Assembly (NCBI GenBank): GCA_937906995.1
Contig: CALESB010000027.1
Coordinates: 1-19,692 of the forward strand
DNA: 19,692 bases
From: an uncultured Sutterella sp.
GTDB lineage: Bacteria; Pseudomonadota; Gammaproteobacteria; Burkholderiales; Burkholderiaceae_F
Reading direction: 5' to 3'
Every line of letters starts with the position of its first letter. The first letter of the stretch is position 1. Under the pieces are notes generated by a model that worked only from the letters and a program-made list of their open reading frames with translations, was not told the origin of the DNA and ran no database searches. The position numbers were made by a program, and so were the translations under genes. Positions 1 to 7,581 of this stretch are shown here, piece by piece.

Positions 1-13
1 CCAGAGATTGTAT

Positions 14-37
14 CCATCGATTAAAATCGATGGTTTT
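14..37 (+). terminator. terminator-like hairpin at the left edge
   Basis: CCATCGATT and AATCGATGG form a 9-bp stem (14-22 with 25-33), followed by TTTT. It would end a plus-strand gene lying to the left of the window. The loop is only two bases, so the real stem is probably 8 bp with a four-base loop. Confidence 0.5.
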
Positions 38-68
38 ACGGCTGTTTCTATAAACTAAACCATTGAAT

Positions 69-94
69 GGAATCGGCACCGTAGTGCCGATTCC
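69..94. terminator. perfect hairpin after relA
   Basis: An 11-bp perfect stem (GGAATCGGCAC, 69-79, with GTGCCGATTCC, 84-94) and loop CGTA lie just past the relA stop codon. Neither side carries a strong T-run, so it may act as a weak terminator or an mRNA 3'-end stabiliser. Confidence 0.55.
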
Positions 95-105
95 TTGTAA
101 ATGCA

Positions 106-2235
106 TTACACACGTCGGGCGTTATAAACACCTGACAAATCTTGGATTGCCGTTAGCGTCTTTGTTAAAGCCTTAGCATTACTGACTTCCACATTGAAGC
201 GCATATGAATATCGCCACGGACATTTTGAGTACTCATTCCAATGATCGCAATCTTTTCTTTCATGAAAATTTCACTAATATCTTTCAATAACCCAGAACG
301 GTTATTGCTAATGACGAGTACATCAACAGGGAATACGGCTCCTTGAGCATTACCCCAACTCACCTCAATCAAACGCTCCTGACCTTGATCATCAAGGTTA
401 CGAATGTTTGGACAATCTGCTCTGTGAATCGTTACGCCACGACCACGAGTCACAAAGCCGACAATTTTATCAGGTGGTGCAGGATGACAACAGCGTGCCA
501 ATTGCGTTAATAGGGAGTCCACTCCAACTACCAAAACCTGACTCTTGGCTTGCTCGTGCTTGGATTTGGTTGTGTAAAGCTCTTCCTTCTTTTCCTCTTC
601 CTGAGGTTTCAGAACTCGCTCGATGGTCTTTGGACCAACTTCATCCTTTGCCGCACCAACGAATAAATCATCGAGGGTATCGTAACCCAGACGCTTAGCT
701 AATTCGTCAAGCTTAAAGGCTGTTTTGCCCAAACGAGCCATTTCCTTTTCAATGCGCTCGCGACCTTGTGCAATCTGTTCTTGAAGTTGCTGGGCATGAA
801 TCCATTGACGGATCTTACTCTTGGCGCGAGAAGTTGCCACAAAACCCAATTCTGCATTGAGCCAATCTCGACTGGGACCACCGGTTTTTGCAGTCACAAT
901 CTCAACCGTTTCACCCGTCTTAAGCTTGTAATTCAGAGGCACCATCGCCCCATTGACCCGAGCACCACGACAACGGTGTCCCAGCTCACTATGCAAGTGA
1001 TAAGCAAAGTCAATCGGAGTTGCACCTGTTACCATCTCTATGACACGCCCCTGAGGCGTCAAAACATAGACATGATCATCTTCAACACCAGAGGGACCTG
1101 TTGGTTTGACATCACTACTCCAAGCCAACAACTGGCGTAACCAGGCTACTTTTTGATCTTCGGACGAACTGTCATCGGTCTTATTGGAGTTTCCAGATTC
1201 TTTATAGCGCCAGTGAGCAGCCACCCCTAATTCGTTGTACTCATGCATTTCACGAGTACGAATTTGAATTTCAATCGGACGTTGCTTACTGTCTAAGATA
1301 ACGGTGTGCAAAGACCGATAACCATTTGGTTTGGGATTCGAAATATAGTCATCGTATTCACTGGCTAATCCAGGGAAATTTTCATGCACAATGGACAGCA
1401 CTTCATAACACTGCTCCACCGTTTCTACGATAATGCGCAATGCACGCACATCATAAAGTTGATTGAAATTTAAGTGCTTTCGCTCCATCTTTTTATAGAT
1501 GGAATAAATGTGCTTTGGACGTCCTGAAACTTCTGCTTCAATTCCTTTTTCTGTGAGCATATCACGGATTTTTTGTACCGTGTCACGCATGAAAGCCAGG
1601 CGCGTCTCACGGCTTTCATCTAAAAGATGAGCAATTTCGTTGTACTCTTTTGGCTTGGTATAGCGCAGTGATAAATCCTCAAGCTCCCATTTAACTTGCC
1701 AAATACCCAAGCGATTGGCCAATGGTGCATAAAGAGCCAAAGTATCCTCACCATATTGGCGGGCATTATCCTTTTGCTCTTTATGGGAAGCAAAGTAACG
1801 CAACGTTTGCAAACGACTCGCCAAACGAAGAATGACAACTCGAAGATCTTTACACATGGCCAACACCATTTTTCTCAGCAAAGCATCTTGAGCTTTAATT
1901 AAAAGCTTATCTTCAGCTGTATGCCCCTCAGTCGTCATTAATCGAGTCTTACCATTAATCTCAATAAGACGATGAAGTTCATAAACTAACTCGGCCACGG
2001 TAGAGCCGAAATTCTTTTTTAACCACTCGTCAGTATTGGGAACACTCTCATGGACTGCAAAGAGATACGCTGCTGCAATGAGCTCATCATCATCGCGAAT
2101 ACTACGCACAATATTGGCCATACCATCGGCATGAGCCATACGGGCTTCCCCTGTAAATAGTGTTTTACCTTCGTATATTGGCAATACCATCTCGCGGGCA
2201 AGACGGCTGCGGGCGACAGTTTTACTATCTGGCAT
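106..2235 (-). CDS. relA: RelA-type (p)ppGpp synthetase, degenerate hydrolase domain
   Basis: Ribosome-associated stringent-response enzyme that transfers pyrophosphate from ATP to GTP/GDP. Residues are numbered from ATG 2235 (709 aa). The N-terminal hydrolase-like domain has VHES (61-64) where active SpoT/Rel enzymes carry an HD motif, so hydrolysis is probably lost. The synthetase domain holds the GRPKHIYSIYKKM region (238-250) and EYDD (293-296). EYDD is the acidic ExDD signature of monofunctional RelA, as opposed to RxKD of bifunctional enzymes. A TGS domain (about 388-448), a Cys-Cys-His region (582-584, Cys608) and a C-terminal ACT domain (about 635-705) follow. The frame is open to a TTG at 2301, but ATG 2235 has GGAG six bases upstream and the TTG has no clear site. 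A terminator separates it from the helicase gene upstream. Confidence 0.93.
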   Translation of the reverse strand: MPDSKTVARSRLAREMVLPIYEGKTLFTGEARMAHADGMANIVRSIRDDDELIAAAYLFAVHESVPNTDEWLKKNFGSTVAELVYELHRLIEINGKTRLMTTEGHTAEDKLLIKAQDALLRKMVLAMCKDLRVVILRLASRLQTLRYFASHKEQKDNARQYGEDTLALYAPLANRLGIWQVKWELEDLSLRYTKPKEYNEIAHLLDESRETRLAFMRDTVQKIRDMLTEKGIEAEVSGRPKHIYSIYKKMERKHLNFNQLYDVRALRIIVETVEQCYEVLSIVHENFPGLASEYDDYISNPKPNGYRSLHTVILDSKQRPIEIQIRTREMHEYNELGVAAHWRYKESGNSNKTDDSSSEDQKVAWLRQLLAWSSDVKPTGPSGVEDDHVYVLTPQGRVIEMVTGATPIDFAYHLHSELGHRCRGARVNGAMVPLNYKLKTGETVEIVTAKTGGPSRDWLNAELGFVATSRAKSKIRQWIHAQQLQEQIAQGRERIEKEMARLGKTAFKLDELAKRLGYDTLDDLFVGAAKDEVGPKTIERVLKPQEEEKKEELYTTKSKHEQAKSQVLVVGVDSLLTQLARCCHPAPPDKIVGFVTRGRGVTIHRADCPNIRNLDDQGQERLIEVSWGNAQGAVFPVDVLVISNNRSGLLKDISEIFMKEKIAIIGMSTQNVRGDIHMRFNVEVSNAKALTKTLTAIQDLSGVYNARRV

Positions 2236-2241
2236 GACGGA

Positions 2242-2245
2242 CTCC
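2242..2245 (-). promoter_or_regulatory. Shine-Dalgarno GGAG deciding the relA start
   Basis: Minus-strand GGAG ends six bases before ATG 2235. It supports this start over the longer frame that begins with TTG at 2301. Confidence 0.65.
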
Positions 2246-2377
2246 AAGCCTGAAAAAACCCCAAACAGCTCCCTGATACAGAAGAGCCATTCCACGGGCA
2301 AGGAATATTTGTCTGAATATGTTTATTTTGACACAGTCCCAATCACGAAGCAAAGCAAGCAAGTTGCAACTTCGTTT

Positions 2378-2411
2378 CAAAAAGCAAAAGCTCCCAAAAA
2401 TCTTCGGGAGC
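2378..2411 (-). terminator. intrinsic terminator of the DEAD-box helicase gene
   Basis: On the minus strand GCTCCC and GGGAGC (2411-2406 with 2395-2390) enclose a ten-base loop and are followed by TTTTGCTTTTT. It lies 36 bases past the helicase stop and ends that transcript before relA. Confidence 0.8.
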
Positions 2412-2446
2412 CCTCACTCATAATCCTTTACAAAGCAAAATAGAAA

Positions 2447-3817
2447 CTATTTCCTAATTAAACCTCCTAACAAAGCCGAAACTTTTTGTTTAGGCTTATT
2501 AGTTTTCGCTGAGTAAAGAGAGGGTTGAGCTTGCTCTGTTTTAGCCTCAGGTTGGGATGGCACATAAGGCTCATCAAAAAACGGATCCGTAGAAACCGGT
2601 GAAACCGGCGGCGCTGTATAGGTTTTTCTCGGATAATTCGATGAATGTCTGCGACGAGGACGAACATCTAAACGTTCTCGTGGCAGTTTCTCATTAATTA
2701 AAGTTTCAATAGCTCCAAGATTACGATCGTCCGCTCCAGGACAAGCAATCATAAGTGCAAGACCTTTACTGCCCGCTCGCCCTGTACGACCGATGCGATG
2801 CACGTAATCCTCTGCATTGAACGGGACATCAAAATTAATCACAACGGGAAGATCTGCAATGTCCAATCCCCGTGCTGCAACATCGGTAGCAACCAAAATT
2901 TTTATCGCACCCGTTTTAAATGCCTCGAGTGTTTTGATTCGTTCATCTTGCGTCTTATCGCCATGAATACTGTCAGCAAGATAACCATTGCGCTCCAAAG
3001 TGCGAGTTAAGCGACGACAGGTGATTTTAGAATTCACAAAAACAAGGATGTTTTTAGCTTCTTCACATTGCTCATCATCGAGCAACTCCATCAAAGCATC
3101 CACCTTTTCCGAGTCATGCACTTCATAAAGTTTCTGCGTAATGGTCTTTGCAGTGGAGTTCTCTCGCGCAACCTCAATAAGCTTAGGATTATTTAAAAAG
3201 TTTGCTGCCAACGATTTGATCTCAGGCGAAAAGGTTGCCGAGAACATCAAACTTTGTCGTTGCGACGGCAATAACTTCAAAATTCTTGAGATATCTGGCA
3301 AAAAGCCCATATCTAACATACGGTCGGCTTCATCTAAAACAACGATCTCAACTTGAGACAATTGTGTGTTGCGTTGTTCAATGTGATCTAACAATCGGCC
3401 CGGTGTGGCGACTAACACCTCTACCCCTCGACGCAACATATCGGCCTGGGTTCTGATATCGACACCACCAAAAACGCATGCCGTACGTAAACCTGAATAC
3501 TTTGCATAAGCTTGAAGATTCTCGTGAACCTGGTCTGCTAATTCACGCGTCGGTGTTAAAACTAATGCTCGCACTGGATGACGAGCTGGTGACATACTAC
3601 TATTGGCCTGCGGGACCAACCTCTCAAGTAAAGGCAAACCAAAACTAGCCGTCTTCCCCGTACCTGTTTGAGCCGCCCCCATCACATCATTACCCGCCAA
3701 AACGAGCGGGATGGCCGACACCTGAATTGGTGTAGGTTTGACATAACCCATCTCATCGATGGCTCGCAAAATGCAGTCGTGTAGGGCAAAAGCAGCAAAT
3801 GTATGTTCTTGAGGCAT
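2447..3817 (-). CDS. rhlE: ATP-dependent DEAD-box RNA helicase, RhlE-like
   Basis: Cytosolic RNA-unwinding ATPase of 456 aa, probably acting in ribosome assembly or mRNA turnover. All core motifs are visible in order: Q motif (F7 to about Q32), motif I AQTGTGKT (49-56), Ia PTREL (89-93), TPGR (138-141), DEAD (162-165), SAT (193-195), the motif V region around ATDVAARGLD (310-319) and motif VI HRIGRTGR (340-347). After about residue 375 comes an Arg/Lys/Pro-rich low-complexity tail ending in a basic stretch, typical of RhlE-type enzymes that bind RNA non-specifically. The start is ATG 3817, with only a weak GGAA upstream. A divergent promoter at 3869-3897 fits a 45-base leader. RhlE is preferred over DbpA, SrmB or DeaD because of the tail and size, but subfamily assignment from sequence alone is not certain. 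Confidence 0.9.
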   Translation of the reverse strand: MPQEHTFAAFALHDCILRAIDEMGYVKPTPIQVSAIPLVLAGNDVMGAAQTGTGKTASFGLPLLERLVPQANSSMSPARHPVRALVLTPTRELADQVHENLQAYAKYSGLRTACVFGGVDIRTQADMLRRGVEVLVATPGRLLDHIEQRNTQLSQVEIVVLDEADRMLDMGFLPDISRILKLLPSQRQSLMFSATFSPEIKSLAANFLNNPKLIEVARENSTAKTITQKLYEVHDSEKVDALMELLDDEQCEEAKNILVFVNSKITCRRLTRTLERNGYLADSIHGDKTQDERIKTLEAFKTGAIKILVATDVAARGLDIADLPVVINFDVPFNAEDYVHRIGRTGRAGSKGLALMIACPGADDRNLGAIETLINEKLPRERLDVRPRRRHSSNYPRKTYTAPPVSPVSTDPFFDEPYVPSQPEAKTEQAQPSLYSAKTNKPKQKVSALLGGLIRK

Positions 3818-3868
3818 TGAGCTTATTCCAGGGCAATGGTTAATAACGTTTTTTCTTCACAAATTTTC

Positions 3869-3897
3869 ATTGTACCGCCAGATTGCTTTCATTCCAA
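3869..3897 (-). promoter_or_regulatory. sigma-70-type promoter for the helicase gene
   Basis: Minus-strand TTGGAA (3897-3892) and TACAAT (3874-3869) are separated by 17 bases, matching consensus at 4/6 and 5/6. The predicted transcript start is near 3862, about 45 bases before the ATG. The -35 box overlaps that of the opposite promoter. Confidence 0.6.
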
Positions 3898-3916
3898 TCC
3901 AAACGACTGATACAAT
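3888..3916 (+). promoter_or_regulatory. probable promoter for the dus gene
   Basis: TTCATT (3888-3893, 3/6) and TACAAT (3911-3916, 5/6) are spaced by 17 bases, giving a leader of about 24 bases. It is weaker than its divergent partner and shares two bases with that partner's -35 box. Confidence 0.45.
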
Positions 3917-3946
3917 CACGCACTTAGCTCAATTTTCCTCAAAATT

Positions 3947-4933
3947 ATGACAAACTCACTCCCCCAACTTGCTGTTGCCCCTATGGAAGGCCTCACAGGT
4001 GCGCCATTTCGTAAAGTTCATGCCCGTCTTTTTGGAGGAGCTGATCTTTATTATTTGCCGTTTGTCTCTCCAACAACCACACCGGCCTTTACAGAGCGCC
4101 AACTTCGTGAAATTGCACCCGAAGTCAATCGAGACATTCATGCCGTGCCACAACTATTAACACGAAATACAGCTGACTGTATTTGGGCTGCGAAAGCTTT
4201 GGCGGATTTGGGATACGATGAGGTTAATCTCAATTTTGGTTGCCCTGCTGGCACTGTCGTTGCCAAGGGCAAAGGAAGCGGCTTTTTAAGAACGCCCCAT
4301 GAGTTGGAGGGCTTCTTGGATACCGTTTTTAGCGCAGACTTACCGATCGACATTTCCGTAAAAACTCGCATCGGTTGGTCTGATGAGGATGAGTTTGAAG
4401 CCATTGCTGAAGTTTACAATCACTTCCCAATGAAGCACCTGACGATTCATCCTCGACTAAGAACCGATCACTACAAGGGCGATGTTCGTCGCTATATCTT
4501 TGACAGTTACTATCGACGCATGACGATGCCTTTAGGCTATAACGGCGACATTGTGACCAATCATGATTTAGACAATATTGAAAACAGCTATCCCGACTTA
4601 GCACTCATCATGGTTGGTCGAGCATTAATGGCCGACCCAGCTCTATTTAGAAAAGCCAAGGGTGGTCAACCTGCGACTCGGGAAGAAATCGTGACCTTTA
4701 GCCAAGCTTTGTTTGAAAGCTACGCCCAGGCATTTGGTAGTCAGAAAAACGCCATGATGCGAATGAAAGAGTATTGGTTCTTCCAACATAATCTCTTTGA
4801 CGGCGCTGAAAAGCTTGTGAAAGCCATCTATAAAGCTAAAACCATTGAAGACTATGACAGTGCAGTTCGCGCCATCACCGAGGAGTTGCCCATACGAAGC
4901 GACTCGCTCTATGGCTGGTATAAACCAATTTAA
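3947..4933 (+). CDS. tRNA-dihydrouridine synthase family protein
   Basis: FMN- and NADPH-dependent TIM-barrel enzyme (328 aa) of the family that reduces uridine to dihydrouridine in tRNA D-loops. It opens with the family start APMEGLTG (11-18). The catalytic cysteine lies in NLNFGCP (Cys99), the FMN-contacting lysine in VKTR (Lys139), the conserved histidine in IHPR (His168), and the phosphate-binding end in GDI and VGRALMADP. The stretch after Cys99 (AGTVVAKGKGSG) differs from what I know of DusA, DusB and DusC, so I do not assign a subfamily letter. The ATG at 3947 has no clear Shine-Dalgarno, and the 5' leader is short. The gene is convergent with aspartate dehydrogenase and is followed by a strong hairpin. 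Confidence 0.88.
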   Translation: MTNSLPQLAVAPMEGLTGAPFRKVHARLFGGADLYYLPFVSPTTTPAFTERQLREIAPEVNRDIHAVPQLLTRNTADCIWAAKALADLGYDEVNLNFGCPAGTVVAKGKGSGFLRTPHELEGFLDTVFSADLPIDISVKTRIGWSDEDEFEAIAEVYNHFPMKHLTIHPRLRTDHYKGDVRRYIFDSYYRRMTMPLGYNGDIVTNHDLDNIENSYPDLALIMVGRALMADPALFRKAKGGQPATREEIVTFSQALFESYAQAFGSQKNAMMRMKEYWFFQHNLFDGAEKLVKAIYKAKTIEDYDSAVRAITEELPIRSDSLYGWYKPI

Positions 4934-4942
4934 CCAATCCAG

Positions 4943-4967
4943 TGAAGCGCCCTAAACGGGCGCTTCA
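4943..4967. terminator. hairpin between convergent genes
   Basis: A 10-bp stem with a five-base loop (TGAAGCGCCC, 4943-4952, with GGGCGCTTCA, 4958-4967) lies between the dus and aspartate dehydrogenase stops. It lacks a T-run on either strand, but its position suggests shared bidirectional termination. Confidence 0.6.
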
Positions 4968-4987
4968 ATACTTGCCAAACAATAGCC

Positions 4988-5788
4988 TTAGTAATAAACA
5001 ATTGGGGACGCTAAGTTTTTTAATAAAGCTAGGGCGCTCCAAGCCGTGGAAACGCTGGATTTAGGATTCTTTGGATCAGGCTGAGAAGCAATTTCAATCT
5101 TTGCTGTCATCAGTGCATTTTTTAAAGTGATCGTATGCGTATTCGTTGATGTGCCTGGCGTACTGATCAGTTTAACTTGAGTTGCAGGGTTCTCAGTAGC
5201 AGCGCTTGTCGTAACGGCGACATTGACATTTTTTGGAAAGCCAGCAATCGCTTCCTTAACCCCACCCTCAAAAACGATTTCTCTTTCAGTCTCAGACAAT
5301 AAACGTCCTTGAAGATAGGGGGCACCATTGAGGCTTCTCGGCGCCTTGGTGCTACAAATTTCTGCCTCAGCCTCACCCATTAGAGCAAAGGTTTGCATTA
5401 AATCGAGACCTCCGATAGCGCCGCCGGCCACATAAAGTTTGCTCCCGCTACCTTTGGCAGCCTTTTGAAGCTCTTCTTTAAATACCTCATCAGCCAGAGC
5501 GCCGGCAGAGGCAATGATAAGATCTTTTCCATCTTCAAGTAATGCCTTAGCATGCAATTTGACAGCGTTAATGCCCGCAAATTCAACCACAATATCACAT
5601 GGCACTTTTTGGAATTCATCGAAACGATCTGTCGATTGCGCTTGCACCTTGTTGGCTAGTGTTTGAGCATGTTCCAACGTTTTAGAATAGATGCAGCTAA
5701 TTTCATACTCATTTTTTAAAAGACGGTCTAACTGAGTCACAAAAATGGTTGCTAAAGCACCTGAACCAATCACCGAAACTTTTTTCAT
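4988..5788 (-). CDS. nadX: L-aspartate dehydrogenase
   Basis: NAD(P)-dependent enzyme (266 aa) that interconverts L-aspartate with iminoaspartate/oxaloacetate plus ammonia. It can feed NAD synthesis in place of NadB or serve aspartate catabolism. The N-terminal Rossmann fold has GSGALA (8-13). The aspartate dehydrogenase domain shows GGAIGGLD (122-129), KAPRSLNG (148-155), FPKNVNVA (184-191), the probable catalytic histidine in NTHT (His218) and the C-terminal NPKSSVSTAWSAL (241-253). ATG 5788 is preceded by AGGAA seven bases upstream. The gene is divergent from two amino-acid symporters, which hints at an amino-acid-use role. No nadA or nadC lies nearby to confirm a biosynthetic one. Confidence 0.88.
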   Translation of the reverse strand: MKKVSVIGSGALATIFVTQLDRLLKNEYEISCIYSKTLEHAQTLANKVQAQSTDRFDEFQKVPCDIVVEFAGINAVKLHAKALLEDGKDLIIASAGALADEVFKEELQKAAKGSGSKLYVAGGAIGGLDLMQTFALMGEAEAEICSTKAPRSLNGAPYLQGRLLSETEREIVFEGGVKEAIAGFPKNVNVAVTTSAATENPATQVKLISTPGTSTNTHTITLKNALMTAKIEIASQPDPKNPKSSVSTAWSALALLKNLASPIVYY

Positions 5789-5865
5789 AAAAGCGTTCCT
5801 TATTTAAATCTATTCGCCAAAAAATCAAAGCTTTTCATTGACCAACTATTGTAGTGACCTTTTTG

Positions 5866-5890
5866 ACTCTCTTAGCAAAAAGAGAGTTTT
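5866..5890 (+). terminator. plus-strand terminator-like hairpin upstream of the first symporter
   Basis: ACTCTCTT (5866-5873) and AAGAGAGT (5880-5887) form an 8-bp stem followed by TTTT and, after AACAAAA, six more Ts. Only the plus strand has the T-run. No plus-strand gene ends here, so it is either an attenuator in the symporter leader or an insulator against antisense transcription of the dehydrogenase region. The remainder of the 246-base gap is AT-rich without a convincing promoter. Confidence 0.5.
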
Positions 5891-6034
5891 AACAAAATTT
5901 TTTCAAAACGTAATAATTCTCAATATTTATAAGTACTTCTAATTAATTTTAAACAATTCTTTTCATGAGACTTCTGTTCTTAAAACACCACCTTAAGTAA
6001 AAATTATCACTTTACTGTTTAGTTTAGGTGACTT

Positions 6035-7399
6035 ATGGATCTTCTCAATGGTTGGGTCTTAGAAATTAACAGTGTGCTTTGGGGTGTATTCTTTTTAATT
6101 CCTCTGCTTTGTGGCACCGGTATTTTCTTTACGATTAAATTACGTTTCGTACAAATTCGTCATTTTCCGCTCGCAGTCAAACTGCTTTTCGGCAATGCGT
6201 CACTTTTTGGAAAGAAAGCCGACCAATCTGGCATGAGCCCTTTTCAAGCACTCGCCACAGCCATTGCTGCTCAAGTTGGTACTGGTAATGTCGCAGGTGC
6301 CGCTACTGCCTTAGTCTCAGGGGGGCCTGGTGCACTCTTTTGGCTTTGGGTTGCTGCCTTTTTTGGCATGGCGACCATTTTCGCAGAAGCTGTACTAGCT
6401 CAAACCTACAAAGGTCTTGATGACAAAGGCCATGTTGTCGGTGGCCCTGCCTACTACATTCTCAAAGGCATGGGAGAAAAGTGGCGCCCGTTAGCTATCT
6501 TCTTCTCATTCGTTGCCATTATTACGATGGGGTGCATGGGTAGCCTTGTACAATCCAACACCGTCAGTAACGCAATGCTCCAAGCCTTTGACATTCCGCT
6601 TTTAGCGTCTGGCGTTGGTGTCATGATCCTCACAGCTTTAGTGATTTTTGGTGGTATTTCTCGCTTAGCCAGCGTCACTGAAAAGATCGTTCCTTTCATG
6701 GCTATGATTTATCTTGTTGGAGGCTCTTTTGTTTTAGCGATGCACTATGATCAAATCCTGCCTTCGCTCGGATTAGTATTCACTGCGGCATTTAATCCTG
6801 AAGCCGTTGGAGGTGGTGCTTTAGGCCTAACAGTGGCAAAAGCGATGCAATTTGGTGTAGCTCGTGGTCTATTTTCCAATGAAGCAGGTATGGGTACCAC
6901 TGCCCACGCCCACGCTGTTGCCAAACCCGAACACCCTGCTGAACAAGGTTTGTTTGCCATTTTCGGTGTCTTTGCCACCGTTGTTATCGTTACGTTCACC
7001 ATCTTAGTGATCATGGTAACGGGTGTTTTAGACTATAAAACGACAGGCATTGAATTAACCCAACAGGCCTATAACATTGGTCTTGGTGGTTTTGGCGTCA
7101 AGTTTGTCGCTATCTGCTTATTCTTTTTTGCTTACTCCACCATTATCAGTTGGTACTTTTTTAGTGAACAAAATGTCCGCTTTCTATTTAAGGGCCGTGG
7201 CGTACTTCCCTATCGCGCCTTAGTTTGTGGCTTCCTAGTTTTGGGTGCTTGCTTACATGTCAATCTAGTGTGGGCCCTATCTGACATGTTCAATGCTCTT
7301 ATGGTGATTCCTAACGTTATTGCTTTAATTGCACTCAATAAAGTTGTTGGTAATTCCCTCCGCGATTTTGAGTCTAAACTCAAAAACATCAAACCTTAA
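6035..7399 (+). CDS. sodium:alanine/amino-acid symporter (AGCS family), copy 1
   Basis: Inner-membrane secondary transporter (454 aa) that imports alanine, glycine or a related small amino acid with sodium. It is hydrophobic throughout, with many transmembrane segments. The family signature GGPGALFWLWVAAFFGM lies at 96-112, and GHVVGGPAYYI follows at 132-142. The VARGLFSNEAGMGT stretch in the second half is also characteristic of the family. ATG 6035 has AGGTG four bases upstream. It is followed by a hairpin and a close paralogue, and is divergent from aspartate dehydrogenase. The substrate cannot be read from sequence; alanine is the family default. Confidence 0.92.
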   Translation: MDLLNGWVLEINSVLWGVFFLIPLLCGTGIFFTIKLRFVQIRHFPLAVKLLFGNASLFGKKADQSGMSPFQALATAIAAQVGTGNVAGAATALVSGGPGALFWLWVAAFFGMATIFAEAVLAQTYKGLDDKGHVVGGPAYYILKGMGEKWRPLAIFFSFVAIITMGCMGSLVQSNTVSNAMLQAFDIPLLASGVGVMILTALVIFGGISRLASVTEKIVPFMAMIYLVGGSFVLAMHYDQILPSLGLVFTAAFNPEAVGGGALGLTVAKAMQFGVARGLFSNEAGMGTTAHAHAVAKPEHPAEQGLFAIFGVFATVVIVTFTILVIMVTGVLDYKTTGIELTQQAYNIGLGGFGVKFVAICLFFFAYSTIISWYFFSEQNVRFLFKGRGVLPYRALVCGFLVLGACLHVNLVWALSDMFNALMVIPNVIALIALNKVVGNSLRDFESKLKNIKP

Positions 7400-7413
7400 C
7401 TTTTACTCTACGA

Positions 7414-7437
7414 GCCCCGACTATCCTCAGTCGGGGC
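7414..7437 (+). terminator. hairpin after symporter copy 1
   Basis: GCCCCGACT (7414-7422) and AGTCGGGGC (7429-7437) form a 9-bp GC-rich stem with a six-base loop, followed by a weak T-rich stretch (CAGTTTCTACTT). It probably terminates copy 1 partially or fully before copy 2. Confidence 0.65.
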
Positions 7438-7581
7438 CAGTTTCTACTTAAATCCCCCAATACAGCTCCCTTTAATATTAGGGTAAATACTTATATTTAT
7501 ACAGTTTTCCCAAGATTTTCTCTTTTATCTTTTCAATTCTACAAGTAATGTTGATTGACGCCATTTTTGGAGTCAATCATC

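Noticed and set aside
2236..2301. N-terminal extension of RelA from a TTG
   Set aside because: The TTG has no clear ribosome site and the extra 22 residues do not resemble RelA. ATG 2235 has GGAG at six bases.
7555..7581. Nine-residue extension of the second symporter from a TTG
   Set aside because: ATG 7582 aligns exactly with the paralogue start and has GGAG nine bases upstream.
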